This document shows positions 24,518 through 37,318 of a stretch of DNA of 64,000 bases, piece after piece (the stretch's first letter is position 1; the number at the start of each line of letters is the position of its first letter). The position numbers and the translations under genes are program-made. Under the pieces are notes generated by a model. The model was not told the origin of the DNA. It saw only the letters and a list, made by a program, of their open reading frames with translations, and ran no database searches. The stretch comes from Artocarpus heterophyllus. Taxonomy: Eukaryota > Streptophyta > Magnoliopsida > Rosales > Moraceae. Where the stretch lies: contig CM046333.1 in the NCBI GenBank assembly GCA_025403435.1, forward strand, positions 13,045,770 to 13,109,769, read 5' to 3'.

Positions 24518-26952
24518 TGTGACATCCATTATTTTTTAATGGGTATAATTGTATATAAATTAATTATTAGTGTGCCAATTTAAACTTTGTAAAATTTTGT
24601 TGTATTTAAAATTATCAAATTGCTTTTGTTGTTCTATTTATTTGTGAAAATGTCATATTGGCATTTTGTATAAAAAATATCCGGAGGGGACAACCTTTAC
24701 CAATTTCTACATGTCCTGCCCTCTAAGCTTTTTCCTTTTTCTATTTTGCCTTCTTTCCTCTCCTTCACCCGTGACTCTCTTCCCAACCTCCCATTTGTAC
24801 CTCTCTCACTCTAACACGTCTCTCTCTATCTTCTTTTCTTTTCTTTCTTCCTTCTCTTCTTCTTCCTTCACGATAACCCAAAAAGCAGAGAAAAACCAAG
24901 GCAAAAACTCAAACATCCTTTAAGATTTCCAAGTTATTTTCTCACAAAAAAAAAAATTCCACAAACAACTTCCTGGCAACTCATAGAGCTTGAAAACAAG
25001 GGGGTTTTGGTGATCAAAACAACGTATTTGGCTTGAATTTGAGGTAAACTTTTCAAACTTAAAACTTAGATTTTGATTATATTTTAAGTATGAAAATATG
25101 TGGAAATGAGTTTATACTATATAGAAATGATTATATATTGTTTACATACATAGAATTTGAGGTAAACTTTTCAAACTTAAAACTCAGATTTTAATTATGT
25201 TTTGAGTATGAAAATATGTGGAAATGAGTTTATATTGTATAAAAATGATTATATATTGTTTATATACTTAGAAAGAATTCAGATTTTAGGTTCTTTATAA
25301 CAGTTTTGGGTTTTCTATAAGAGGTTTTTCGATGTCGTTTTTCCAAAAGGAGATTTAATAAAATTAGAGGCAAATTTTAGCTTTAGATGGGATTTGAACC
25401 CCCAACCTCAAGAACAAATAAAAAAGATAAATCCACTAAAACAAAGGTAATTATTTGATAATTTATGTTTCAGAAAAAATAAATAGTTTTCTATAAAGTT
25501 TGTGATCTCAAATAATTTTATTTTAATGAATATCAAACTTTTTAATTATTTTATTCCTAAATATTTTAAATCATATTATTTATTTTGAAAATCTATTTTA
25601 GCATATTTTGTACCAAGATAAAATTAGTATGTTTTTATTTTAATGTTATTTTATTTATTTCATAATTTACTAAAATTAAGTTGAAAAAATTGATATTCAT
25701 ATTTTTAGTATATTAATGACTATAGCACACTAATAAAAATAAATAATAAATTTACATAATTATGAATTAGGCTTTAAGTTAAAATATGGTTATTTTTATA
25801 CGTTTTAGGATAATGAAATATTTGGAGCTTATGTAGTGAACTTGATTTTGTAAGTTGAAACTATCAGTGGATATATTGTAAAGAGGTAGGATTTTATTAC
25901 TCATCTTTTATGAGATTTTGATTAATTAAAATTGATTGTTTTACATTGCGATGTTTCAAACGTATATGAATATTACTCATAACATGATGATGTGCAACTT
26001 GTCCTGTAATGTACAGCAAGGAATAAATTGATTTGACATGTATTGAATAAATTGAAAAGCATGGTAGGAAATATACTTTATACATAACAGTAAACGTTAT
26101 GAAAGGAATGGTAAGATGTGAAGAGGGCGGCGGTTTTGTCCTTGCGCATGAATACCTTAAAAGGTAAAATAGGGGAGGTGATGACGCTCTCTTGGGTCGA
26201 AAGTCCCCAAATGCATTGTATAGGAAACGACTTGGTGAGAATCTGGGGCTTGATGTCCCCTCACTCGACACTCTTAGAATGATTGAAGCGTGAAAAAGCG
26301 CACCCTTTTGGGTTTCGATGAGTTGAGTGATGAGATACTACATTGAAACATAGATACCCAGGAACATTGATGAATCATAATATTTGTATATATGCATATA
26401 TATGAAACTTGGTAATGATTAACGTAAGGTATCCATGAAATATGATCATAATGAATCTCATAAGATGTATAATGATTAAAAACTAACCAACCATGCAAGT
26501 GTCAATATGGTAATTAATAAAATCTAGAGGAGAGTAATGGTATTTCCTACCGAGCATGTTGATGCTCATTCTTATTATATTTTCATCTCTCAGTTAGAGT
26601 CCAATGTAACTTGTCTGACAAGGAGTAGATGACAACAGTATTGGTGTCGTGTTGGTATATCATAGTTTTACATGTCTTTCGTTCAAAACATGCAAGATTC
26701 ATAAAACTATTGTAGTGACTATATTTAGTTATATGTTGATTAGGATTGTAATATGATGATGACGACGGTATTATTTTCATTATTTTTTTATTTGATGCTG
26801 CACTAAAATTGTGGTTTCTTATTTAGAGCTTGTTCTTATTTTCTGTTTATTTCAAAGACCTATGAACAATGTTTTATTATTTTGAAATAGTATTGTAATT
26901 AAATTTATTTATATTTATTCAATACTGTTAACCCCCACATAGGGGCGTTACA
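24518..26952 (+). mobile_element. Solo LTR, family C copy 1, with TSD CCATG
   Basis: The segment starts TGTGACATCC and ends GGGGCGTTACA, with the 5-bp sequence CCATG duplicated perfectly at 24513-24517 and 26953-26957. Its 2,435 bp hold no gag or pol coding. A pyrimidine-rich block near 24740-24870 and a conserved 'ctaccgagcat...tgctcat' motif near 26550 are typical of Ty3/gypsy-type long LTRs. The same family occurs inverted at 56255-58601. A lone LTR with intact target duplications is what LTR-LTR recombination leaves behind. Confidence 0.85.
25035..25270 (+). repeat. Two-copy tandem duplication, 118-bp unit, inside solo LTR
   Basis: 'gaatttgaggtaaacttttc' begins at 25035 and again at 25153; the two units match closely over their whole length to about 25270. 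I did not look for or find the duplication in the inverted copy of the LTR. Confidence 0.85.
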
Positions 26953-27096
26953 CCATGTTATCACATTATTACTTGGTAAGTGTTGGCCTTATGCAGATTA
27001 GTAGGGTTGTGGTATCTAATCCTTTGTTTATCTTTTTTTGTTTTTTTTTCCTAGGTTAAATAAAAAGACAATTATGGTTATAAGCTTAGCATAAAT

Positions 27097-29194
27097 TGTA
27101 ACGCCCCGAAATTTATTTAATGTTAATGTAATATAAATAATGAATTAGTGTGCCATAATTAATGTTTTAACATTAATTCGATTATTTGGTTGGATTTTGA
27201 ATTTTTGGTTGTTTTATTAATTTGTTGAATCCAAATGATTTCTTATTGATTTAAATTGATGTTTTGAGTTTTAAAACACAACAATTTGTAAAATGTTAAG
27301 AATACTCTGTTTTATAAAACCGTGGGCGACACATGGTTTTCGCACAGTAAAATCACCCACCGATTTTCTCTATTTATTTCCTTTCTCTCACTCTCTCCTC
27401 ACTCTCACGACACACTCTCTCTCTTTCTTGATCTCTCTCTCGGCAACCCTCTCTCTCTCTATCTCTCTCAAAATTTTTGAAATCAAATTCGAATCCAAGC
27501 TTCGGGTTAGCAAGGAGGAAGCTCGGGGACGTGATTTAGCAACCAAGAACGCGGATTGAAGCTTCGATTCGAGGTTAGTTTTAAAATTTCTAAACTTTTT
27601 CCAAAATTTTCAACTTTGTGCATTTTTGAAATCTAGGTTTGTTTAAGCTTAGAAAACCTTGGATTTGAGTTAAATGAACTTAGAACACCTAGAATCTAAG
27701 ATTAGATTGAAGAAAAATGGATTTGATTCAAGATTTTTCATTTTTTCTCATTTTTCCCTATTTTCAGATTTTTAAGATTTTTGTGTTTGAATCTTGTTTA
27801 AATGTGTTCAAAAGTGTCTAAATATGTTTTTCTATCATCTATGAATGTTTTCTATGCCTGAGATTTGAGAAAAACAGGTTAGAATCAAGATTCTATGGCT
27901 AGAATTTCTGGGTTTTCCCAGTTCGGCAGGCCGAACTGCGTGTTCGGTAGGCCGGAACAGGGATCGGCAGGCCGGTGTTCTTCAGTCCGGTAGGCCGAAC
28001 CTGAAAATTGTTCGGCCGACCGAACTTTGCTTCCGGCAGGCCGAACTGTGCAGTTCGGCAGGCCGAAGCAGGGAGTCCGGCAGGCCGACCGAGGCATGGA
28101 AATTTTTATGATTTTTACCCGTTTTCACTGTTTTGAACCTTGATTTAAATTCCAACCTTGTAGAATGATTTTAAAGGTACAAATAGCACACTAGGACATC
28201 ATGAAATGGCTAGTAACATAGAATGTCTCGAACTAGTTATTGATCGACTTAGTTTGTATCTAGGATCGTTCGTAGTTCCGTGGAGCTAACGTATAGCGGA
28301 CCGGGATTACGGTGTGGGGCACCGACACGAGCATTGAGGTAGGACTTCTATCCTATTTCTTTGGTAGCCTGGTTTTGAAATGATTTGGCTTTAAAAAAGG
28401 ATTTCTATTAAAATGATTTCAACGATTGTTTGAAAAATGAATTTATCGGTTATATTTTGATATACCGTGAACTGAAATAAACTTCATAATGAATATAAAT
28501 GACAACACTCGGTAATCGGGTTTTGAATGATGATGATAATAAACATAAAGGCGTGATACCATATCAAAGATCGGGTCGTGTAGCGATCGACCTTGGAGGC
28601 AGGTCCCGAAACCCAGCTTGGCCACTACGGTAGTGATATCATGGTTTGCCTAGGAAAAGAAAAATGATATTTCTGATTGTGCGAGTAGACGGTTCTGGGT
28701 CAGGACGGTTCTACTCAAAAAATTGTTTATTTATTTATTTAAGGTTTCTCTTGAGTACTCCTAAACAATGAAATATTTCTTTGAATTAAATTATTTTAAT
28801 AAAACATAGTCCTACTGAGCCTTTCGCTCACGTTTTATTTGTTTTAAATTCCCCCCCTCTAGGTGTTTTCCCATTTAGGTTTGGAAATGATTCTTCGGAC
28901 CGAACTCAGGAGCAATAAAAGGATTATTTAATTTATTTGTATTATTTAAATCAAGGCATGTAAGAATCTTAACTTTATTTGTATCTTGGACTGTAATTGT
29001 ATTTATGATATTGTCAGTACCATGTGTGTGCACAAGTTGTGGGTCTGTGGGACCCATATTCGCTATGTTTATTATTTAATTTTTTCATATTTTATATTTA
29101 ACTCAAACTTTTAAACTTTGAATTTTAATTAAATTCTCTTTTAAATTAACTTAAATAATCTGCCACGTCACCTCCCGTACTCCGGGGCGTGACG
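27097..29194 (+). mobile_element. Solo LTR, family D, with TSD TAAAT
   Basis: The segment starts TGTAACGCCCCG and ends CTCCGGGGCGTGACG; the terminal CGCCCCG/CGGGGCG blocks are mutually inverted. TAAAT is duplicated on both sides (27092-27096 and 29195-29199). The last base pair is CG rather than the usual CA. The 2,098 bp contain a TATA-like 'tttataaaacc' near 27310, a CT-rich leader-like stretch (27380-27475), a hairpin cluster (27921-28090) and 'tactgagcctttcgctcac' near 28811. No coding domains are present. Best read as a recombined Ty3/gypsy-type LTR. Confidence 0.85.
27921..28090 (+). repeat. Cluster of eight GC-rich hairpin units
   Basis: About eight copies of a 13-16 base motif, best form GTTCGG-CAGG-CCGAAC (6-bp stem, 4-base loop), start near 27921, 27942, 27963, 27984, 28010, 28031, 28053 and 28075, with spacing of 21-26 bases. 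Copies vary in stem and loop (TAGG, CGAC). This is by far the most GC-rich stretch of the LTR. It lies downstream of the presumed promoter, so it would be transcribed. Function is unknown. Confidence 0.85.
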
Positions 29195-29199
29195 TAAAT

Positions 29200-29678
29200 C
29201 CACACTACTTTTTTTTTAGGATAAATCCACACTACTTTCCATATTAAGATGTAAAGTTTGAATACTCTTCAATGCAAGAAAAATAAAACGTTAATGAAAA
29301 AGTACAGCACCACAAAAGCCAGATTGCATAAACTCCTCAAATGAGAAGGAACCCACAAATTAAAATAGTCAAGAAAATCGACAAATAGTGGCGTGATAAC
29401 AATTCAACTTTATTAATTATCATAAATTTTTTTGTCCAACTATCTACTTTGTTACAACCCTTAGATTTATATCAAACAGTTAATAATAACAGTACATGTT
29501 ATTGACAAGTCCTTATATATAGAGAGAGACTTGTTCTCAATTATCATGTTTCAATGGTTACATTTCCTTTAAGGTACATTTAATTAACAATTGATTATGT
29601 AGTATGATAAGAATTCAATCTCATTAATTATCAAATGGGATAATAACAGTATCTATTAAAAATCTAACCATTAAAACC

Positions 29679-29709
<31 letters not shown>

Positions 29710-32700
29710 TATGAACCGAAGTACTAGCGTTCTAAAAGCTGAATGCTCCGGTTAATTTACAATTTCTACCGTCTCCTCTATGTTGTAAACCAAATCAAAT
29801 TAACCATAAATACACATCTATAATTTATTAAAAAACTTAGATCTAGATATAATATTTTGACAAAGTTTTGAAAATTAGTTACAGCGCTTAAATGGTATCG
29901 TTCCTTAAGTGGTGGGTGGAGAAAAAGGTGATTTACATAATTGATTTTGATAATTTGGTAAAAAAAAAAAATTGATTATGATATATCTATAATAAATACT
30001 AAATACAATAATGCTAAACAGGATTTTTTATGGGATGTTTGTTCCATTTTTAATGTAGTAAATATTGGCTAACCAATCAAATTTTTGTTTAATAGATTCA
30101 AATAAAGCATACAAAATAAGTCTAAAGACATTTCAATTTTTAAATTATATGGTATGGTGTGATTGGATAGACATCATTTTTCTAGAAAAGGTTAAACATC
30201 GTTTATCAAAATTGGACGTAATATTTAAGGATTCAAAAAGAAAACAACACTCCTAGAATTTTTACCAAATGACATTATTCTTTCTCAGCTTATTGTTATT
30301 CATTTAAACTAGAGCCTGCTCATAAGAATGCAAGTAAATTGAACTCATTATTTCACTTTTTCTTCAAATTCATGCATGCCTGCATGCACAAGTTACATAA
30401 GGAAATTTCTAGAAGAAGACTCTTTATTTTCTCTCATTGATAAAACCCTTTTTATGTCATCATATTTAAATCTAACGTAAAAAATAAACAAGCTAATTTT
30501 TAGTAAAATGAGCCTATCCATACTAAATTTAGCACAAGATAAAAAATAAAATAAAAATTAAAAATTAAAACTTACAACCAAAAATTCTTAAGAAAAACCC
30601 AAAGGGCTTCTTCTCAGGTGACGGCAGTGTTGCTCACGGATCCAACTCCGCGGTGAGTTGGCAGGGTGTTGCAGAGGCAGCACGTCCGCGACGAAAAAAT
30701 TTTTCGGGCGATCTTCGTTGATCGCGATTTACTGCCGCCACCCAAACAGAGGGAGGTCGTAGTTTCGAATCACGTCTAATTGCAGCGGACCGACCACCGT
30801 GGTTGTGACTTCATGACTGTTGGGACCGTGGACTTTGCGAGTTGGGATCTCTGCCTCGTGGGTTGCCATCTGTAGAGGCGACGACGACGACAGACGGAGG
30901 CTCGCGGTTCCGTCGACGACTACGCCAGATTTGGGTCACGAAGGCCCGTCGCGAGAGGCTGGTTTTGCCGTTCCGCCGCTTGGGAGCTTCGTTTCCTCCT
31001 TCTGAATGCAGCCCGAACTTTTTCCCTATTCGCCGTCAATTACAACGCCTCCAAGGGCCACAGTTGTGACTGCCTGCATCAATTTTTGGTGTAGTTAGTT
31101 TTTTTTTTTTTTTTTTGTTAATAATCAAGTTTTTTTAATTTTAATTTTATTTTTGATTATATAGGGGAGACCATGTTGTTATTTGGTAGAGTTGAGTCTT
31201 TTAAATCATTGTATTTAATCCAATAGTTATAAAAATAGTTCTTATACTTCTTATAGAAGGGTCTTATCATAGTCTCCCCTTTGCATAATCGTTTTATTTT
31301 TTTTTTAATGTTCTTTTTGACAGTTTAATGAAGATTAATCTTATATGTTGATGTTATAGGGGAAACAACGACGATGATGGATTCAATCTTGAAGCAACTT
31401 TTGAAGCATGTGTTGAATTAAATGCACTAGAATTATTCTAGTCTCTTAATCTCTAATTCTTTCATGATTCGGTTAGTTTACAGAATTAAGTGTCTTCCTT
31501 CTTTTTCCTTTTTTTCACAGGTTGTTTGGTTAACTATGTTTTTAGAGCTGCTAATCAAGCATCACATGGTTAACACAATATGTTCTAAAAAGATATTCCA
31601 CCATTAATTGTATCGATGAACCGGAAGTTTCTAACCCAATTAAAATTTGTGAACCAAACTCGATTGCAGATAATGTTTGGACAAAAACTCGCTTGATGAT
31701 AATATTGGACAGCTGAAATTTTGTTTATATTGGATTTGTTATATGCTTGTGTATGTAGACTATGGCTCATTGTAGCGTTTGAAAAATCCTTGTCGTTGTA
31801 GCATGAATTTCTCTATATGCATTGAACTTTTTAAAACTTAGTCTTCCATCTCAAAAAGAACAGCTTAATAAGTGGAATTATATAATGTTTTTATAAAATG
31901 GTGTTTCTTAGATCTTACATTTAATGTGGGATTCAAGTTGATTTCATACGTTTCCATTTTCTTTTCCTCTTTTGCCAGTCTATGTCCTTGTTGCAACATC
32001 CCGCCAGCCACCCCTCCACGTTATACAAGACTATAAATTTGTTCCGACCTTAGCCATCGTCCCAAAGACCCAATAATAACAATGAGCTTCTCTCCCCCTC
32101 CTTCTAGTTTCCATTGCACCAACTTTTCAAACAAATGAAACCGAACAATAACAAGTTGGGTTCGCGTTGATTTCTTATTGTACTGGATTTGTTGCAGTTT
32201 TAAAAAATTTTGATACCGAAGAAACTAGATTTGGATTGAAATTTTGCCAACCTAGTGTAACTGTAATATTATGCATTATATAAGATATATATTTAGATAA
32301 AAATTTCAAGATATGTAATCGTGTCCCTTTTCTTTTTCTTTTTCTTTTTCTTTTTTTTACCCATTGTTTTCCCCTTTCATCATATTTTGCCTTTGCTCTG
32401 GTCTTCCATACTTTGAGAATGGAGTTTCCTGGCCTAGAATCAACTCCAAACATAACACAATCAAATGTAATTCCAGTTGTTGCGAAATTAATGAGACAGA
32501 AACAAAGAACAAAAACACACAGAGAATTTACGTGGAAGTTCAAAACAAAAAAAAATCACGAACAGAGTTGAAGAAAATCACTAATCGTGAAGATTACAAT
32601 AAAAGTGCTAGGGATGCTCAAAATTCTCTAAGAATTAAGTCCTAACGCAATACATCATATATATCACTCCGCTATCACCACAGATCTCATGAAAAAATCT

Positions 32701-33670
32701 CACTTTAGTTTTTTACCATAAATTTGTCGTACTTTGAGCTTTTTGAGTTAGGCCAAACTGAATTCGAGTTACTATACTTTAACACATGTGATGGGCCATC
32801 TACATGGGCTGGAGACGTAGAAGGACGATGATGATTTTTTGTTCTGTTTTGTGTCGTTTTTCCACACTAAGGTATAAATATTTTAGTTGACACTGCTTTT
32901 TTAATGCCTTCTGTAAATTACTGGATTGATAATCCGGATATGGCAAGCCAATATAGTTGAAACCATCAATAATGAAAAACGGATTTTGTACTCGAAACCG
33001 TCAAATTATTTGGCCAACAATAAAATTTCAGCTTCATTTTAAGAATTTTTTTATTTTTCAAGAACCAGTAATAGTTATGAGTCCAATCTGCTGTCTATCT
33101 CCTGTTTCCTCCACCTCATTCAAACTTAACAATTTAACAACTAAAGTACATAAATAAGATTTAAATATTAAAAATAATTAAGCAATATATTTAGATGTCA
33201 AAATTCAATTGGAAGGATAATCAGTTAAATAAAAAAATAACACAATCATTCAATAATTATAGGCCATCTATGTTATTTATTTATTATTTAATAGTTTCCT
33301 TATAAAAATTGTTGGATTGATAATGTGAGTATTGCAAAACCAATATCCGCATAATGCAATAAAGGCCAACACTTCATCTTTTATAATACTGTAATGGGTG
33401 TTTACTTTCGATTGGGGTGACAATTTATCTTATACATTGTTTGACAAAAACGGTCAGCACAGTTTTTTTTTTTTTTAGCATCAATTTTATTACAGTATTT
33501 TCTTTCACAAAATTTAAAATAAAAAAATAATTACAACCATAAAATTTGGTTTCCACCGCTCTTCCAAACATATGCTTAATTGTCGAGTGGATGACTCCAA
33601 GGTCTCACATTGATATATACCTAGTGGTGGACATATATAGGCTTGGATCTAAAGTTTAATCAATTAATTT
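29200..33670. other. Intergenic, AT-rich, one GC-rich island
   Basis: It contains an (AT)n tract at 29679-29702, a GC-rich island at about 30600-31075 with short overlapping chance ORFs, and poly-T runs. At 32926 and 33310 there are two related short stretches ('ttggattgataat'). No intact gene or RNA gene was recognised. Old transposon remains are likely but not delimited. Confidence 0.45.
30600..31075 (+). other. GC-rich island with degenerate ORFs, unassigned
   Basis: CG dinucleotide-rich DNA set in very AT-rich surroundings. Two overlapping short frames (30820-31005 and 30842-31069) give Arg-rich, low-information peptides with no motif I can name. It could be the interior of a non-autonomous transposon or a captured gene fragment. 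Not called as a gene. Confidence 0.3.
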
Positions 33671-33679
33671 TATAATTCT

Positions 33680-34918
33680 TATTAGAAGTACGACTTCAAG
33701 TCTATAATGTAGTGATACCAAAGTTTATAATTAAATAGATAAACAATCAGGGATAAAGTTGATTAGTTTTTCCAATATATAGAACCTAATAATATATGTC
33801 CATTGGGTTTTAATGCTAGCTCACATATTTCAAATACAAATTAGGTGAAAAGATGTACATGTAAATTGGGCCCTGGTGGGACACGTGACTACAGTCTAAA
33901 GTTCAAATTAGTAATTGAAATTTTAAATAATTAATTATTTAAATTGATATTTGAGTAATTAATTTAAACTTAATTAATTTGAATAAGGATATTTATTCAT
34001 AAATAATTAAATTAGATAATTATAGCATTCTATTATTCTAATGTAATTTGGATTTGTTTGAGTTGATTTATCTTTAATAATGCAGAAAGTCACAGTATTA
34101 TTTATTATGATTAGACGAATTTTTTATCGAAGTTGTTAGGGTTGGGCACATACCACAAGGGATTATCCCCAGTAAGGGTGTGTTAAACAATGAAAACAAG
34201 GAGTTAGCTATCTCAAGTATCTCAACTGGACTAGGACTCTTCCAATTGGTTCTATAAATAGGTGCTTAGAGCCATTATTTATTCATAAACTACCTTATTG
34301 CAAATTTCAGAGCGACCATGATTATTCATCTTTAATTATCAGTTCTTCTTGAGCACTGGTGTGGTTGGAAAGAGTATTTCTGAGATGTAGACAGTCTATT
34401 AAGTCATGCTCACACGTACAACGATATGTTGGAGATGCAACCTATTTTCGATGAGAGTATAATCTACAGATATAGAATCCATAGCTTTTTAACAAAGAAT
34501 TGATGTTATCCTCACAAAGGCATTATTCGGGAATTTGGAAAAGAACAAGGCCTTAGTCATCTAGATACTCGTGGTAACGAGATGATTTTCCATTTGTATT
34601 TATTATAAATGGAATTTCCAACTAAGTGAAACAATGGAACTTTGAGATAAAATAATCAGAAAGTAAAATAGAACTAGGTCATTCATCTGATTATGGATAA
34701 CTTATGATGATACACATATGCATGAGAGGTCATGAACAAGACTAATAAATAAAGCCTCGTAATAAGATATATTATTAAGAGTGCAGCTTTAGTTCTTTAG
34801 TGGAGTGACACCAAAATTAATAATTAAATAAATAACTAATTCGGGATTAATTTATCTATTATTATTGAAACTTGATAATATATGTCCATCGAGTCACAAT
34901 GCTAGCTCACAAATTCTT
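33680..34918 (+). mobile_element. Two abutting fragments of LTR-like family A
   Basis: From about 33680 to 34430 the sequence follows the 3' part of the 1945-3474 repeat, including 'ctataaataggtg' and 'gattattcatctttaat'. At 34434 a new copy begins with TGTTGGAGATGCAACC and follows the 5' part until about 34918, where it breaks off. The order, 3' part then 5' part, suggests truncated neighbouring copies. No coding domain was seen. Confidence 0.6.
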
Positions 34919-35279
34919 TGACTAGTTGTGTAGAATGCGGTTTATCACAGACAATACAGAAGGTTACTCCAAATGGGTTACTAGTCCTATTAGTATACAA
35001 GCCCTACAGTCCAGTTGAATTGTGTGTAGTGTCTAGCACAATCCTACTGAATTATATCCATTGTGTGATTAAGTGGTGTGTGATTTTTTCATATAAACCT
35101 CTTCTTCATCGTAATAAATTTTATTTGCTTTTGGTAATAAAATTACAGCTTCTAATTCATGGATGTGCGTGTATAGTATTCGTTGCTGACCAACTTGCTT
35201 CCAAGATGTGGAAAGTTAGCTGCTGAAACGACTTCCAAATGCAGCTATGCATAAGGCGGCAGTTGAAATAAGAATGTGT
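34919..35279. other. Intergenic between LTR fragment and tandem array
   Basis: A 102-residue chance frame (34918-35226) has no recognisable motif. A 'ggcggcag' block near 35254 resembles part of the array unit that follows, which may mark a degraded extra unit. Confidence 0.35.
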
Positions 35280-36293
35280 GATATGTAACGTTCACATTTA
35301 GCTGCAAATTCATGGGTTCATTGTTATGCATTTAGCTGCTTTTTCTTAGGCGGCAGCCATTAGAAGACAGCAAATTTAGACGAGCTAGGAGAAGGAATGA
35401 TTAGAATAAAGACAGGCTATTCACAGCTTATCCTATTTGACATTCCCATATCAATCAATCACCCAGATTTCTAAACCTTGTGTCACACGTTATCTTCAAA
35501 GAATATTTCACGATTTACTAAGCTGCACCAGTGATATGTAACGTTCACATTTAGCTGCCAATTCATGGGTTCATTGTTATGCATTTAGCTGCTTTTTCTT
35601 AGGCGGCAGCCATGAGCAGATCAGAAATTTAGACGAGTTAGGAGAAGGAATTATTAGAATAAAGACTGGCTATTCACAGCTTATCCTATTTGACATTCCC
35701 ATATCAATCAATCACCCAGATTTCTAAACCTTGTGTCACACGTTATCTTCAAAGAATATTTCACGATTTACTAAGCTGCACCAGTGATATGTAACGTTCA
35801 CATTTAGCTGCCAATTCATGGGTTCATTGTTATGCATTTAGCTGCTTTTTCTTAGGCGGCAGCCATGAGCAGATCAGAAATTTAGACGAGTTAGGAGAAG
35901 GAATTATTAGAATAAAGACTGGCTATTCACAGCTTATCCTATTTGACATTCCCATATCAATCAATCACCCAGATTTCTAAACCTTGTGTCACACGTTATC
36001 TTCAAAGAATATTTCACGATTTACTAAGCTGCACCTGTGATATGTAACGTTCACATTTAGCTGCCAATTCATGGGTTCATTGTTATGCATTTAGCTGCTT
36101 TTTCTTAGGCGGCAGGCATGAGAAGACAGGAAATTTAGACGAGTTAGGAGAAGGAACGATTAGAATAAAGACAGGCTATTCACAGCTTATCCTATTTGAC
36201 ATTCCCATATCAATCAATCACCCAGATTTCTAAACCTTGTGTCACACGTTATCATCTTCAAAGAATATTTCACGATTTACTAAGCTGCACCAA
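35280..36293 (+). repeat. Four-unit tandem array, 253-bp unit
   Basis: 'gatatgtaacgttcacattt' starts at 35280, 35533, 35786 and 36039, an exact 253-bp period. Units 2 and 3 differ by only one base that I can see; units 1 and 4 each differ from these at several sites around 'cttaggcggcag', and unit 4 has a 3-base 'atc' insertion. Each unit carries 'ttaggcggcag', 'cacccagatttctaaacc' and ends 'actaagctgcacc'. No ORF spans a unit. The copy number suggests minisatellite-like growth rather than a centromeric satellite. Confidence 0.95.
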
Positions 36294-37229
36294 TTTAATT
36301 GCAATGGCATAACGAGGAAACACCGATTTATCAGGACTCTCTTAGCAAGCGTTTAGGAATTGTTTTCAGATTTTATTTGCAATAAGGATGAAATTATGCC
36401 TTCTGTTTGCTTGCCGAATATGGCTTGGGTAATGTTAATTGACGAAAACGTATGTTATGTTCTTTTCGTAAAACTTGTAGTTTCAATAAATTGTCAAGTG
36501 GCCACTGAGGTGGAGGCAAAAGGATATCACTGATTTTTTTATTGTTATTATTGAGAAAAAAGCTGCATCAATTTAATTATCGAACACTTTTACGATGGGA
36601 ACCTCTAGTGGTGGTGTATGTTTTGAAACCGTTAGATTTGATCATAGTTATTTTTTATTGCATATATAACAACTGAAAAACGGATACACATTGCGGATAT
36701 TTTTTCAATTCCAAGAGAAAAAATTGCCTAATTACCTGGCGTTCCTCCTTATTTGGTTTCTTTTTAATTAAAACGTAAGTAGTCGCTTTCATAGGTTCCG
36801 CCGCAAAATGGCTTTTTGCATGTGGTCCGTCGGTGATATTTATTTCACCAACTTGCTCTCGTTACACAACAACAAAAATAAAAATAAAAATAAAAAATAG
36901 TAACAATAATAATACAATAATCAAAGTCAATTGATTAATCGAATATTCATCTACAAAAAATATATCATAGCTTGCCTAGCTCCAAGTGTAAGCAAAGACC
37001 GTTTGGAAGGCAAGCCAACCACCTTAAATCCTTGATGCAATGACATCCTGGCCCCATAAGAGGAGGCAAAATGGCGCGTAATACCAACTCAACAACCTAG
37101 TCAGGTGAGGGGCAAAATGGACCATTTGGCAAGATTCCTAGCTAAGTCAAAATGTAAAATAGTTTTGAAGTTGAGTTTCAGTTCTAATTCATGAAGCATT
37201 AATTTTATAATATGTCGTGACATTATTGC
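36294..37229. other. Intergenic and promoter region
   Basis: It contains a partial 'gctgcatcaatttaatt' echo of the array's end near 36563, dispersed repeat B copy 2, and AT-rich upstream sequence of the next gene. Confidence 0.4.
36598..36730. repeat. Dispersed repeat B, copy 2
   Basis: It is collinear with the repeat in MFS intron 10 (13775-13920): 'gtatgttttgaaaccgttag', 'atttgatca', 'ggatattttttc' and 'agagaaaaaattgcct'. The copies are diverged but clearly related by eye. Confidence 0.5.
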
Positions 37230-37237
37230 TATAAATA
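37230..37237 (+). promoter_or_regulatory. TATA box of the 37.3 kb gene
   Basis: TATAAATA lies 89 bases upstream of the start codon at 37319, leaving a leader of about 55-60 bases. Position and sequence are both typical. Confidence 0.6.
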
Positions 37238-37318
37238 GCTAGGTAGTACCATATTGGATATTCATTCTATGTAGATGTTAGATCCTGATAATAAGAAACA
37301 GAACATACTAATTTCCCA

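Noticed and set aside
25385..25415. tRNA-like T-arm ('gggatttgaacccccaacct', minus-strand GGTTCAAATCCC)
   Set aside because: Only the B-box-like part is visible. No acceptor stem, D-arm or anticodon arm could be assembled around it, and it lies inside the solo LTR.
27885..28097. 70-residue minus-strand frame across the hairpin cluster
   Set aside because: Its repeated Gly-Leu-Pro-Asn peptides simply mirror the DNA repeat; no start context or domain.
35280..36293. CRISPR array
   Set aside because: The repeats are 253 bp with no spacers, and this is plant nuclear DNA.
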